NCBI GenBank assembly: GCA_002007465.1
Contig: LNAC01000065.1
Span: 374,669 to 438,668, forward strand
Origin: Ailurus styani
Lineage: Eukaryota; Chordata; Mammalia; Carnivora; Ailuridae
Reading direction: 5' to 3'
Length of the DNA: 64,000 nt
The translations under genes and the position numbers were made by a program. The notes under the pieces were generated by a model. The model did not search any database. It was not told the DNA's origin and was given only the letters and a program-made list of their open reading frames with translations. Of the stretch, positions 12,536-24,505 are shown piece after piece. The stretch's first letter is position 1, and each line of letters begins with the position of its first letter.

Positions 12536-14116
12536 GAGATCACCTGACCTCAGCAAACAGGATGCGAAAAATTAAGATGCTTCAATAGAAAAAGACTACC
12601 ATCTTTTCTCTTAGTATATAGGTTGGGATCCTTCATAAAATCAGAGCGAGGAGGAGTGGAAGTACATAGACAGGCAGAAAAACAACAGGCATGAGGCTGT
12701 TGGATAGCAGCCCCTTCCTATCTATAACCAGTAAAAGGTGCCCCTAAGCACAGAGCAGCTGGAGGGGTCTTGATAAGCCCACCTGCTTGGTCCTCTAGGT
12801 CCTGAGCAGCATCCTGACTGAGGAAAGGGGGTCCTAGTCTGTTAATGACCCTAGTCCTGCGCTGCTCTGCAGCCCCTTTTAACAGACTTGCCGCAGAGAT
12901 CTGTCAAGGTGAAGCTCAACCCCCAACAGATGAAGGAAAAGAGGACAAGAGGTGTGAGAAGAGCCAAAACCCAGACGGCATATATTAATCCCAGGCAACA
13001 GAAACGTGACGGCTTTAACGTTTGTCCGCTTCTATCTTGAAATAAAAATGCATTTCTGCTACCCAGACCCTTTTCTGAGCGTTTCAGAATAGAAGTGGGA
13101 CGCACAAACGCACTCACTCACACACTCGTGGTAAGAGCTCCTTCCCCAGCAGAAAGAGCTATCAGAGAAAGGAGCCCCCAGGCTGTGACCATGTGCAGGA
13201 GCAGCAAACCAACCACACATCGCAGCTAGAGTCCGGCCCCCGCGAAGAAGGAAGGGCAAGGGCCAGGAGTCAGCTGTCCTTAGGAAGGGCTCGTTAGGGC
13301 CTCTGGGACAAAGGGCTCCACTGGGGCCTGGGGTCACAGGTAGGAATATAACGAGCACACCCCTGCAGACAAAAGTCGGTCTGTCCTGGGCGATGAGGAA
13401 CACACCCCCTAGCTCCTCCCTGGGCCGCAAAGGAGCGGCCAACGTGTAGGGATCAGAAGAGGCCACACACATCTTCACTTGTAAACTTCAAATAGTGGAA
13501 ATAAGGCAAATGCTTTTCAGAGATTAGAGTGTTAGACTTGATACCCAGGGCTGAACACTCGAAAGGCAAAGACAGAGAGAGACCGAGGGGAAAGCGGACT
13601 CAGAGAGGGAGCAGGGGAGGCTGGGGAAGAGTGGCGCATCAGGAACGCGCTCACCCGGGAAGCCAGAGCATTGCTCTGTTCTCCGAGTTGTAGCCAAGCT
13701 CCAGGCGGCTCTGGGGAAGCCTGGCCATGTGACCCAGAGGCAGTCAGATCAACGCGGCCCAAGTCAGACCTGTTCGAAGGTGATTTCCTTCTTAACTGAA
13801 CTAGTCACGATGGGTCAATCCACCTCGTTGCTTCCATCCTGACCTCGGTGGCTTCTAAGTTGTTGGTGCCCTGAGCTGGAGAGCGTGGAAGGAAACTGAA
13901 GAAAACCAGATGGTGAGTTTAGAAAAGAAACTGCACGTAGAAGTTGGTTGTGAGTATTAGAGTTAGGTGTGTTATGCTATCTGCATGGGCATTATAAATG
14001 TCAGTAAGGTAAGATTCAAAACGACTTGGTGGGGCACTCATTTGGAAAACTAATTCATGTGTTAAATACAAGTTATCAGGGACAAGTAGGCTAAGGACAG
14101 TGATTTATGTGTGTCA

Positions 14117-14160
14117 TATGCATATATATATATGTATATGTATACATATATATATACATA
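14117..14160. repeat. TA-rich microsatellite, self-complementary
   Basis: An alternating purine-pyrimidine tract around 'catatatatatatgtatatg' followed by 'tatacatatatatatacata'. The two halves are near reverse complements, so it could extrude a cruciform or confuse polymerases. Confidence 0.7.
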
Positions 14161-14254
14161 AAATACAGAAATAAGTAAGATATATAGATGTCAATGATCC
14201 CAACACATTTTCAATTCCTTAGAAGTGCAGGTTTGGATGTTACAATTTTTCTTA

Positions 14255-14340
14255 TTATCCTTATTTACTTTTAGCTCTCAGAGCACTGGAAACAGTGCCT
14301 AGCACATAATCGGAGTTTAGTAAGCATTGAGAAATGGAAG
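14255..14340 (-). repeat. MIR-type fragment
   Basis: 'aacagtgcctagcacataat' then 'cggagtttagtaagcattga' is the antisense MIR 3' end. Confidence 0.5.
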
Positions 14341-14524
14341 GTCCAGCATGTCATTACATGGTACTCAGTACTCACTTATACATCAAGTTAAAGGAGCCAT
14401 AGGGAAGCAGGTCAGCCACATCCCCCTCTTAGATCATCACAACCCAGCTGAGGAGAGGCCTTCCTGAACTGACAGATTCAGAGCAATGTCCAGGCAGCTG
14501 CAGGCACTGGGCCTGGCTCTTGCC

Positions 14525-14630
14525 AGGATGCTGTACATAGTGGGTCCGTATCACTTAGATGCTACACATAGTGGGTCTGTCTCTATCACTTAGATAGGAT
14601 GCAGCACATAGTGGGTCTGTATCACTAAGA
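14525..14630. repeat. Three-copy tandem repeat of about 35 bp
   Basis: Three imperfect units each contain 'acatagtgggtc(c/t)gt' followed by 'atcact(t/a)ag'. The middle unit has a 4-base expansion (ctct). Copies differ at a few positions, so the array is not recent. Confidence 0.8.
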
Positions 14631-15463
14631 CCTTATCTGCATAACACCTAACAAGCTATTTCTACAGGAGACTGGGCTAGGGGCTCCCCTCCTATTGCAT
14701 CTGCCACTTCCTAAACACTTGGTACAATGCTGTGGTGTTCTGCCAACTTCAGGCACAATTTGGGAACTAGATGTAACGATTCTGGGCTCAGCCAGTCTAA
14801 GACGTCTAGTGATTTCTTCTCTCAGCCCTTCCCATCATCCGTATCTGGAGATGCCACCTCAAGGGCTGAGCCAGTGTGTGCCTGACGCATGTCAGACTTC
14901 TGAGCTCTTCCAGCTGCCTCAAAAAGAGGAACCCTTTTAGTCTAGACAGTGTGTTTATTTGCTAAATATACTATTACGTATGATGTGAAACAATGCAAAC
15001 TCTGGAGTATCTTGTTACAAGGACTGTATGCATTTATAGGATTTAATTTCAGGAGAGCACATTGTCATCTTGCTCAGTGAATGAGGTTGCCCAATCAAAG
15101 ATGATCAGAGAAAATGCCCCTTCCCCTCCCCACACCTCTGTGGCCCTCCCCTCATTGAAACCCTGTCCTGTCCACTCCGGGCTGACATAGAGTGAAGGGC
15201 GCTGAGAATCTCCATGTATATAGAGATGCAGGAAGAAAATAAGAACCACCACAGGAATCTGTTGGGCTTCTTCCCATGACTGTGATTTTACCCATGTTTG
15301 AGTCACAAACTTTAAATTTCTAACAATTAAGATTCTTGCAGTTTCCAAGTAATTTGTTAAATGCCTATTCAACACAGACAGATCTTTATTTTCAGCCTTG
15401 ACTTGTAAATCCTACAAACTGATTCATGCTGGTGGTCGTTATGACACTTTCTGTGAATTGGTG

Positions 15464-15469
15464 AATAAA
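15464..15469 (+). promoter_or_regulatory. Candidate distal poly(A) signal
   Basis: A canonical AATAAA in 'ggtgaataaatatgatttta', about 20 bases before a plausible CA cleavage site (ttcacagtaaag), with gtcctctgagagttttta downstream. It is the best of the three sense hexamers beyond the CLSTN2 stop. Confidence 0.4.
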
Positions 15470-16780
15470 TATGATTTTAGAATTTCACAGTAAAGATGTC
15501 CTCTGAGAGTTTTTATCCTTCAGACTATTTGATGAGGTGAGGTGCTGAGAACTGCTTAGCTGGGTCCACATTCTCTGGAGCTGCATCCTAAGTCCTGTGT
15601 GCACAAGAGGGGGTGTGCAACGGGGCGGGGAGGGGTTGTGTGACATGGCGAGCTGTCACATCAGGCCTCCATCAGGGCACCCTGTTATATATCCAGAACA
15701 CAACTCGGCAGCTTGGACTGGAGACCAGTAACAGAGACAAGCCTCATGTACTTAGAGCCCACAAAGTGCTGGAGCCCTACACGTCTGGTCTTCATTCTTG
15801 AAGCAGGCAGTTCTCACGTGACAGGAAGGCGAGATTCAGAGCACCAATGGGCACTGATTGCCAAAGGGCGGGGGCACTGAGCACAGCTCAGTCTCTCTCC
15901 TAGCCCATTCTTTCCTGCCCCTCCATGCTGACCTTTCCTCACACCCAGGTGCCACCTTGCCCCTGTGACCCCCCGAGGATGGGCTCCCCGCCCCCCCAGA
16001 GCTGGTGGAGACCCAGAGCACTTCCCTAGGTTCTGTGAGTTCCAGGTACAGCTGTCTCTCCCTCCTGCTTCATATTGACCTGACCCAGGGGTGAAGCCTA
16101 CCCTTTGGTCAGAGAGAAGGAGGGAAAATTCAGAAGCGGTTTTCTCAGCGGTGCTGGGTTGGTGAAGAGGAGTCATGTCACACATGACCCAGCAACCAGC
16201 GCCTATCACAAAAGTCTCCGTCATTTGTTCAACTACCTCGGGCCACACTCCCCAGCCAGGTGCCACCTGCTTGCCTGCCCCCCTTCCCTGTCCTCCCCCT
16301 GCTCTCCTCCCTCTTCAACTTAGACATAAGAGACGACTTCCTTTCTTTTTCTCTTTGAAGAGCAGCTCGGTCATCTTTTCTTCAGTCCCTGGTGCCCTGC
16401 CCGTCCTTCTGCCCCAAAAGTTCACCACGATCTTCTCCCAAACACAGATCATTCACATCCTAAGAGGAGTTCTGCCTGATGTTAAGACAGCACGTTTACC
16501 GCACCGAACTGTATTTTTGTATTACGTCTCAGAGAGTCAGCAAGGAGCCTAGATGGCTTTGTCTGTCTGTCCCTCCATCTTCACTTTGGGCGGACGCGCA
16601 CACACACACACACCACCCCTCGCACCCCATCCTCGGGCTCCCCTGGAGCCCAGTGCAGCAGCTCACTACCAGAGCCCTGACCTCCCCGCTCCCTTTTTCG
16701 CAAAGCGATCTGGCGTCTAACAGATTCTTCCTCTTCTTTCTGTGCCTACTCCCTCTCGTCTCTTCCAAATGCACCCCCCC

Positions 16781-16960
16781 CACCCCGGCACCGCTGCCGC
16801 GTGCTGCCGGCTTCCCTCCGCAGACTCTGGGCCTGCCACACGGCGGTGCCTCTGCAGCTCCCGGGGAGGCGGCCTCCCGGCCGACAGGCTACAGAGACTT
16901 CCGGGAACCAACGCTTTCCTCACAAGCCCCTGGAGCTCTAGGGGCTCCTCATCCTCGCAG
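16781..16960 (+). promoter_or_regulatory. Isolated CpG-rich patch ending at a candidate 5' splice site
   Basis: By hand count about 15 CpG dinucleotides occur in 180 bases in a region otherwise poor in CpG. It ends 'tcctcgcag' directly followed by gtaactgag, a good donor match. It could be the first exon or promoter of an unannotated transcript, or simply a conserved GC-rich element. No protein is recognised in it. Confidence 0.3.
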
Positions 16961-17309
16961 GTAACTGAGCTCCAGTCTTTAAACTGAAAGAGTCCTGGTT
17001 TATTAGGCCTGAGTACAGGGCTTCATGTTGAATTAACTGGATGGAGGGTCCAATGCAAAAACTTTTACACACCAATGAAAACATGCTTCTAAACAACGAA
17101 ACTATGGATAAAAGTCTCAGGCAGAGGTTTCATCTCAATCATACCCGTACTCATACTCTAGTGCAGAGCCCAGGATAGATGGGCTCAGAGAGAATTAATT
17201 AAACTGAACTGAATTAAACCTCAAGTCCAAAGTCCTCAATGACCTGCCTCAACCTATGTTCTCATCCTCATACCTCCCAGTCGCCCAGCCTGAGTCCCAT
17301 GTCTTGGTG

Positions 17310-17380
17310 TTCCCACACACGTGGGAAGCGTTCCCACACACATGGGGAGCGTTCCCACACACATGGGGAGCGTTCCCACC
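17310..17380. repeat. 21-bp minisatellite, three units
   Basis: Three head-to-tail 21-mers (17310-17330, 17331-17351, 17352-17372) of the form 'ttcccacacacatggggagc' plus g, then a partial unit. The first differs by having cgtgggaag. Each unit has complementary ends (cccac...gtggg). The length is a multiple of three, so open frames pass through both strands, which explains the repeated peptides. Confidence 0.9.
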
Positions 17381-18017
17381 TCCATGCTGTTGCTCCTGTG
17401 GCTCCCACTGCCTGGGATGCCATCCCTCCTCCCCTATCTCAGACTGTGGAAATCTTATCTGTAATGCGAGTTCCCACTCCCAAGCCCCTAAGTTATTTGT
17501 CAGTGATGCCATCCTTGGTTTTCCCAGTGGAATGTGACCCTACCATCCCCTACACCCCCAGAGCATGTCCTGAGTACTGTGAAGTGCCCCGAGTGGAGGG
17601 GGAGAGGAACAGGTCACAAGATGGGGTATTCTAAGCCAAATTCAAACGCCTGCTGAGGTAAGGCAGGGAGTCTGAGCATAACTACCTAGAGGGGGCCTCC
17701 GGTGAAGAGAAAAATGCTTGCCAAGTCCTGAGTGGAAGCTGCCTCTCTGCTCCAGCCAATTGTGTCCATGCAAGAACGGCTGCCAATTTTGTCAGATTTT
17801 CTGATTTTTTCTTTCAAGAGAGTTCTTAACAATCCTTAATATACATTATATATAAATGTTATCAATATAGCATATAGTAATATAGTATATATTTTGAAAG
17901 TTTAATTATATACTACATAATTATGTATTTATGCACAGCTGAAATTCAAAGCTATAATTATTACAACTATTAAAATACACATACACACACATAATTAATA
18001 ACCTGATAGCAACACCG

Positions 18018-18257
18018 GTACTACATATATTTCTTTTTTTTTTTTTTTAGGATTTATTTTACAGAGAGAGAGTGCGAGTGAGTATGAGGGGGAGGGGCAG
18101 AGGTGAAGAAGAGAATTTCAAGGAGACTCCACATGGAGCACGAAGCCCAATGCAGGGCTCGATCTCACAACCCTGAGATCATGACACGAGCTGAAACCAA
18201 GAACCGGACTCTCAACTAACCACTCCACCCAGGTGCCCCTGTACTACATATATTTCT
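18018..18257 (-). mobile_element. Can-SINE with 17-bp target-site duplication
   Basis: The minus-strand tRNA-Lys-derived SINE occupies 18035-18240: poly(T), 'aggatttattttacagagag', 'gcagggctcgatctcacaac' and the terminal 'ccacccaggtgcccc'. It is flanked by perfect 17-bp direct repeats gtactacatatatttct at 18018-18034 and 18241-18257, the hallmark of L1-mediated insertion. The reverse-complement A and B box remnants are those of a pol III promoter. Confidence 0.95.
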
Positions 18258-18869
18258 CAAACCAGGTTGACTATGGAACCCTTTAGTTCGTAAGGTATCT
18301 TTATCTGAGATAAGGGCCTGAAGCTGAGGTATATATAGAGTTCTTCCCTTTGTTAGTGCCTCACTGGGAAACCATCCTCAACCAACAATTAATTTTATCC
18401 TAGATATGACTTCTTTGCAGAGACTTCCATATGTGCCTACAGATGTCACCAGGATGCTCTGTGCACACAAGCCTCACAGCCTTGACTTCCAGGACCTATG
18501 AGCACTATCTTCTGACCACACTCAGAGCCCTCAGCCAGTTCTCTTTTCTGTACACAACAGGAAGACAGCTCTAGAAGCTATGAATTGACCTTAACTTCCC
18601 TTCCTCAAGGCCACAGTGTCAAACCATTACTCCTGTTCCACCCTTCACTTTATCTGTCTTTACCTTTCTCATCGCCAGAAACATTTACAGTCATTTAATA
18701 ATTGCATAATCATGTCATGAGTGCCTACTGTATTCTTGAGACCTAGACAAACACCACACACATGCACACACACACATACATTTAGCTGCAAATAAACCTA
18801 TGCACACATACATATCTATGGCCTTCTATTTTCATGAATTTTACCTTTGTAAAACCACTTACTAGTCAT

Positions 18870-19045
18870 GACACCGTTGCTATGTGGCAATCTCCCTGAG
18901 CTTTCCTTTCCTCGTTTATAAAATGGTAATAATGGTACCTCTCTTAAAGGATTCTTATGATAATTAAGTCAGGTAATTTCTGTGAAGTGTTTGCCACAAT
19001 GTCCAACATTTTAGGCATTCACTAAATAATTACTATCACAGCTAT
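18870..19045 (-). repeat. MIR SINE, antisense
   Basis: 'tttcctcgtttataaaatgg' followed by 'aataatggtacctctcttaa', 'aggattcttatgataattaa' and 'ggcattcactaaataattac' is the classical antisense MIR order. Confidence 0.75.
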
Positions 19046-19239
19046 GATCGCTACTTTCCCAACATCTCCTAGCAATAGATAATGGGAGCACACCCTCGTT
19101 CTTTCAGTCCATCCTCATGTGCTCACTCCTTTATTCACTCAATGCAGCCTAGACAATGTTCCCCATGGACGGCCTTCTCTTTAATCTCAGTGTAGGCATT
19201 CACAGAAAGAGGGGGAAGGGAAAAAGCAGAGAGAGATAC

Positions 19240-19450
19240 AAAGAGTGCTGAGCAATTATTTTGGACCAGGCACTTCCCCACCATTTTCTAATGCAATCCT
19301 TCCAGAGATCCCATGTGGCAAAGCATCCTCAACCCCACTTTATAAATGAAGGAACTGAGTTTGGAGAGATTAGATCTCATCAAGGTCACCCTGCAGGTGA
19401 GTGACAGAGCCCAGATTCCTTCACAGATGTGGTATTCTGAATACCGTGCT
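19240..19450 (+). repeat. MIR SINE
   Basis: The order is 'caattattttggaccaggca', 'cccactttataaatgaagga', 'actgagtttggagagattag', then 'ctgcaggtgagtgacagagc'. This is a sense MIR in moderately good condition. Confidence 0.75.
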
Positions 19451-22400
19451 AGTGCTGCTGAATCAAGTGTCTGCCCACACTGCTAAGGAATAACCAGCCT
19501 TGAAGAGTGAAAAGTTACCTCTGAAAAGGCAGAGCGTGCAGGTGCCAGAGCCCAGTGATGAATGCAGTTTTCCTTTTTAGCACCTTGGGCTACAACCGGT
19601 CCCAAAGCACACACCAGATAGGAACTGAGAAGTCCTGGTTAGACAGCTAAGGTTCCAAAAATAAAATTAGTGTTAAAAAAAATATAAGCCAGGGAGAGTC
19701 TAAAAATCAGCAGGAAAGCAAACTATTTAGAAGTACACTCTCAGAGACAAGGACAAATGGGTCTCCTCGCCCAGAGCAGTAATACCAAAAAGCCATCCCC
19801 ATGGTCTCTGTTGACTTCATAGGTCCTGGAATCTATGACAATCCTGGAGACATGGAGAAACTTGGAATCTTTATTTATTCATCTATTCATTGTCCAAAGA
19901 TGTTCTAAAACTCCCTACTCGGTGCTTCCTATGTGCCAAATGCTGCGTTAGGCACTGAGGACACCAGCAGCACCAGCTTCCCGCCCTCACTGAATGTAGT
20001 CTACTGGAGGACAGAAGTAATTATTAAATAACCCCACAAATAAGTCTGCAATTGCACTTGTTATGATCTCTGCAAAGGAACCCTCTGGAGCTATGGGCAT
20101 CTATCATAGGGTAAACTGCTATTATCAGGAAGGCCAAAGTTCCCTAAAGTGATGATTAAGATGAGAGAAGAGAGCAAAAGGGAAATATATCAGTAGAGCT
20201 TCTTAGCTGCAGATGAGAAAGTCACCTGTACAGAGTTGAAAGCAAGAAGTATTTAGGAACAGGATCACTGAGAAGACTAGAGAATCTAAACTTCCACAAA
20301 CACCTCCCAGCAGTGCCTTCACTAGCAGAAATGAACCATGACATGAGTATAGATATGGGCTACAGATCTGGAAGGATCCCTACCTTGCTTTCCTTTATCC
20401 ATTTCTTCCCCTACAACTTTCATTCCAAAACTCTTCCTATGATTCAAAATCCTAAAACATAGTGTCTCAGCCAGAATGCCACCTGACGGAGAATCAATGA
20501 GTATGTACAAATGGGCTCAGATTTTGGCCATCAAATTTGTGCTACTCTCCTACTCAAAATCCATCAAGAGAGTTCCATGACCTCAAGGCAAAGTGATGAC
20601 TATGGCATGGCTCATGATACTGGTAATGAGTTAGCCACAACCTACATAGAACATTCCTTCCAATGTAGAATTCTGCATTCCAGAGTTCGTCTACATGGTC
20701 ATCACACTTCACTAAGCGTGGAGTAAGTAAGGCTGCAGGAAGTGAGAAGTGACCCAGAGAGAAGGCTACTTTATGAAAAATGCAGCTACTTATCTGGAAT
20801 GCTGGTGATGGACAGCCACAAGTCTTCTCGGACGTGTTTAAAGAAGTGAAAAATGACATTGTATACTTCCCTTTTGTTAATAAATGATAAAGTAACTTTT
20901 CACTTTATAAAAATATGTCAACTCTGTCGCTTGGTAGGAGAGCACTTTGATTAAAAAGGCCCTCTGGTGCAATCTATCTCTCAGCAATAACCAGAAGGCT
21001 ATCATAAAAGCCTAGTTCTAATAGGTTTTGACCAAACCACAATTTGAAGCACGCTTCTTCTGACATAAGGTGCCTCTGACTTAGGCTGTGTTTGACAAAG
21101 GGGCAGTGGAAGAGCCTGCTCACTGCCAGGAAACTCTGACAAGGCTTTTCAGAGATGGGCAACCTGTCTATATGGCCAGCATGCTTGTACCAGTTTTCTT
21201 GCCACATTTTTCAACTTGTTCATTTAAGAAAAGACAAAATAGAATGTCTAGGCTCAAGGATAAAGGTGGTATCAATGAGGTACACTGGAGAATATCCACT
21301 TCTGGCTGAGAAAATTACTTTAAAGTAACAATTTCAGAATTGTGTGCTGGGAGCTTAGGAAGATGGCAGACCAGTAGGACCCTGAGCTCACACCATCCCA
21401 CATTTACTACTAGAGATCACTCACATCCATGTAAATAAACCAGAGAGTGACCTAAAGACTGGCAGAATAAACTCCACAACCAAATGTAGAGAAGAGCTAC
21501 ATCTGAGAGGTGACAAAGGGCAAAATGCAATCAAGAGCTGCCCACAGGAGGGAGGGAGCTGTGGGCACAGAAAGGGGAAAGCACCAGGGAGCCCACACAA
21601 AGAAGACAAATCCCAGTGTGATCTTGCTTTGAAAACCAGAGGGACTGAATTCTCTGGCTTTGTATAACAGTGGAATTGAGAGCCTAGACCTTAAAAACCA
21701 GCTGACTCAGCATTCAGCAGGAGAGGTAGTCCCCACCCTTAAAGAGACAACAGCCCAAGGAGACACAACATAGAAGCAACTGTTTGTATGTCACCTGGGG
21801 CAAATGGAAGGAAGATCTGTTTATTCCAATTTTAGAGCATGTTGTGGGAACAAAGGAGCTGGAAGGCACCATTTTTCTTCCCCACCCCCAGCATAAACAT
21901 AGGGCCACCTTTGGGAGGCAGTACTCTACAGGCACTTGCTAACCTGCTAGGAATGTGCCCTACCCATTTATTCTCCTGGGGACTCATCCACTCCAAGCCT
22001 TCTGGCCTTGGCAGTGAGCTCACTGAAAATTTTGCTAACATGCCTCCTATAGCTGCCACTGTCCACTCACCTCCAGCTGCTGCCACCCCCCTGTCTTGCT
22101 GTGCGCCTGGAGGACACTGTGTTTTGAGGATCCAGCCTTGGACTAGCATCTCAGTACAAATTCTGTTAATGCCACCATCCCACTCCCAACCTCTCCTGTA
22201 GTCATGCCCCTTCAGAGTCAGCCCGCATGGGTCTCATTAGCACACAGAGAGCAAGCACAGCCCACAACAGGCAGAGAGTCAGTGCAGACATCCATACTGA
22301 AAAGGAAAGTGTCTCAGACACAACAGCAGGTTACAAGCAACATTCCCAGGAGACTCCCCTGAAGTGCCAGGTTCTGGTGAATAGGGGACATTTCACTGGA

Positions 22401-23470
22401 GGGCACAGGACCTCTTCCTCATAAAGCCATTACTTTCAAGAGGAGAGGACATAACTGACTTTCCTAATACACAGAAACAGACATAGAGGCAGACAAAATG
22501 AGAAAAACGGAGGAATATGTACCAAATGAAAGAACACGACAAAATTACAGAAGATCTAAGCAAAACAGAAACAAGTGGTAGGCCTTATAGAGAATTTAAA
22601 ATAATGATCATTAAGACACAAACTGGACTTCAGAAAAGGGTAGAGGACGAGACCCTTGACAAAGAGATAAAAAATAACATATCAAAGATGAAGAACTCCA
22701 TAAATGAAAATAAGAACACAATAGACAGAATAATAGGCTGCAGGAAACAGAGGAATGCATCAGTGACCCGGAGGACAGAGTAATGAAAAGCAATCAAGCT
22801 GAACAGGGAAGAGACAAACAAATACTGCATAGTGAGAATAGACAGAGAACTCTGTGACAACAACAACATAATAACATTCACATTATAAGGATCCCTGAAG
22901 GAGAAAAGAGAGAAAGGGATGCAGAAAATGTATTTGAAGAAATAATAGCTGAAAAATTCCCAAATCTGGGGAGGAAAAAAGAGATCCAGATTCAGGAAGC
23001 AGGGATATCCCCCAACAAATTCAATCCAAGGATGTATACACCAAGCCCCATAGTAATTAAAATGGCAAAAACAGTGATAAAGAGAATTTTAAAGGTTGCA
23101 AGAGAAGATAGTTATATAAAAAGGAAACCCCATAAGGCTATCAGCTGATTTTTCAGCAGAAACTTTGCAGGACAAAGGGAGCGGCACCATGTATTCAAAG
23201 TGCTGAAAGGGAAAAATCTGCAGCCAAGGATACTTTATCCAGCAAGGCTATCATTCAGAATAGAAGGGGAGATAAAGAGTTTCACAGACAAACAAAAGTT
23301 AAAATAATCATGACAACCAAACCAGCCCTAAAGAAATGTTGAGGGGGACTCTGTGAGTGGAAAATAGAAAACATACAAGTAAGAAAAATAGGAAGTAAAA
23401 GGCAAAATAAATAAATAAATAAATAAGTATACCTGTAAAACTCAGTCAAGAGAAGTACAAAATAAAAGGA

Positions 23471-23672
23471 TGCAAAATGGAGTGCCTGGGTGGCTCAGTT
23501 AGTTAAGTGTCTGCCTTCGGCTCAGGTCAGAATCTCAGGGTCTGGGATTGAGCCCCACATTGGGCTCCCTGCTCAGCAGGGAGTCTCCTTATCCTTCTCC
23601 CTTTGCCATGCTTTCTCTCTCTCTCTCTGTCTCTCTCTCAAATAAGTAGAATCTAAAAAAAAAGTGTAAAAT
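23471..23672 (+). mobile_element. Can-SINE inside the L1
   Basis: The SINE body is 23479-23663: 'gtgcctgggtggctcagtta', 'ctgccttcggctcaggtcag', a CT-rich segment and an A tail. The flanking 8-mers tgcaaaat and tgtaaaat (23471-23478, 23665-23672) are a plausible target duplication with one mismatch. It is younger than the host L1. Confidence 0.9.
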
Positions 23673-24183
23673 ATGATCTCAAATATTTGAAACTCGGAGG
23701 GGAGAGGAGGATGAGTTTAGAATTAAGTGACCATCAGCTTAATATACATGGCTATATGCAGAAGGTGTTATATACAAACCAAATGGTAACCACAAATAAA
23801 AAACAGTAATAGCTATGCAAACAATAAAGAGAAAAGAATCCAAGTATATCACTAAACAAGCCCGGCAAACCATGAAAGCAAGAGAAGAAAGGATCAGAGA
23901 AAAACTACAAAAACAACCACCAAACAAGTAACAAAACAGCAATAAATACATACCTATTAATAATTAATTTGAATATAAGTGGGTTAAATGGCCCAATTGA
24001 AAGACATGGGGTGACAGAGTGAATAAAAAAACAAGACCCATCTAAATGCTGCCTACAAGAGACCTAAAGACACCTGCAGACTGAAAGTAAGGGGATAGAG
24101 AAACATTTATCACATAAACGAATGTCAAAGTTAGCAAAACTCTTACCAAACAAAATAGACTTTAAAACAAAGAAGGACACTAT

Positions 24184-24212
24184 ATAATAATAATAATAAT
24201 AATAATAATAGG
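24184..24212. repeat. (TAA)n microsatellite
   Basis: Nine or so uninterrupted taa units within the L1 ORF2 region. The homologous position in the second long L1 (about 36525-36545) also has a taa expansion, suggesting a shared ancestral A-rich spot. Confidence 0.85.
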
Positions 24213-24286
24213 GATCAAACAAGATATAACAATTATAAACATTTATGCATCCAACATGGGAACACCTAAATATATAAAATGTTCAT

Positions 24287-24505
24287 AAGAAACATTAAGG
24301 AGGGGTGACTGGATGGCTCAGTGGGTTAAACCTCTGCCTGTGGCTCAGGTCATGATCTTGGGGTCCTGGGATCGAGCCCTGCATCGGGCTCCCTGCTTAG
24401 CAGGGAGCCTGCTTCCTCCTCTATCTCTGCCTGCCTCTCTGCCTACTTGTGATCTCTGTCTCTGTCAATAAATAAAATCTTGAAAAAAAAAAGAAACATT
24501 AAGGA
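24287..24505 (+). mobile_element. Younger Can-SINE inside the L1, 15-bp target duplication
   Basis: The SINE body is 24302-24490, with 'gatggctcagtgggttaaac' near the head and 'cctacttgtgatctctgtct' before an aataaaatcttg tail. It is flanked by perfect 15-bp repeats aagaaacattaagga (24287-24301, 24491-24505). The tail type is the one I link to mustelids. Confidence 0.95.

Larger units (their letters stand above)
4665..15490 (+). other. CLSTN2: Probable long 3' UTR of CLSTN2
   Basis: No further coding exon follows the CLSTN2 stop. AATAAA hexamers in the sense direction occur at 10995-11000, 13041-13046 and 15464-15469. The last lies in AT-rich, 3'-UTR-like sequence and is followed by a T-rich stretch near 15510. 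The stretch also holds old repeats (MIR pieces, an hAT copy, MER5A, an L1 3' end), so the true end could be much closer to the stop. Extending the UTR to about 15490 is an inference; transcript ends would decide it. Confidence 0.4.
15491..18017. other. Non-repeat-rich region downstream of CLSTN2
   Basis: I recognise no gene here. It holds a GC- and CpG-rich patch at 16781-16960, an L2-like antisense stretch at about 17220-17530 ('tcaatgacctgcctcaacct') with an embedded 21-bp minisatellite, and an AT-rich tail from 17815. The open frames here show no recognisable domain and are biased toward Pro/Ser/Leu. Confidence 0.5.
18258..21335. other. Intergenic stretch with scattered MIR/L2 remnants
   Basis: No gene is evident. 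Diverged MIR pieces lie at about 18870-19045 (minus) and 19240-19450 (plus). An old mammalian repeat with 'cttcctatgtgccaaatgct' is at about 19890-20000. An L2-like antisense stretch is possible at about 20550-20720. The remainder is unremarkable unique-looking sequence. Confidence 0.5.

Noticed and set aside
13059..13478. 139-codon minus-strand open frame
   Set aside because: No homology I recognise and GC-rich background; lies in the probable CLSTN2 3' UTR.
15814..16266. 150-codon minus-strand open frame
   Set aside because: No recognisable domain, no splice or promoter context, nested alternative starts; likely chance.
16479..16964. 161-codon plus-strand open frame
   Set aside because: Long because the stretch is GC-rich; Pro/Ser/Leu composition, no domain, and a competing open frame on the other strand.
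17310..17380. CRISPR-like array of short repeats
   Set aside because: Head-to-tail units without spacers in a mammalian genome; it is a minisatellite.
18035..18240. tRNA gene
   Set aside because: The tRNA-like head with box A/B sequence belongs to a SINE with tail and target duplication and does not fold as a complete tRNA; the same holds for the other SINE heads.
20554..20859. 101-codon minus-strand open frame
   Set aside because: It seems to overlap an L2-like remnant; no start context or domain.
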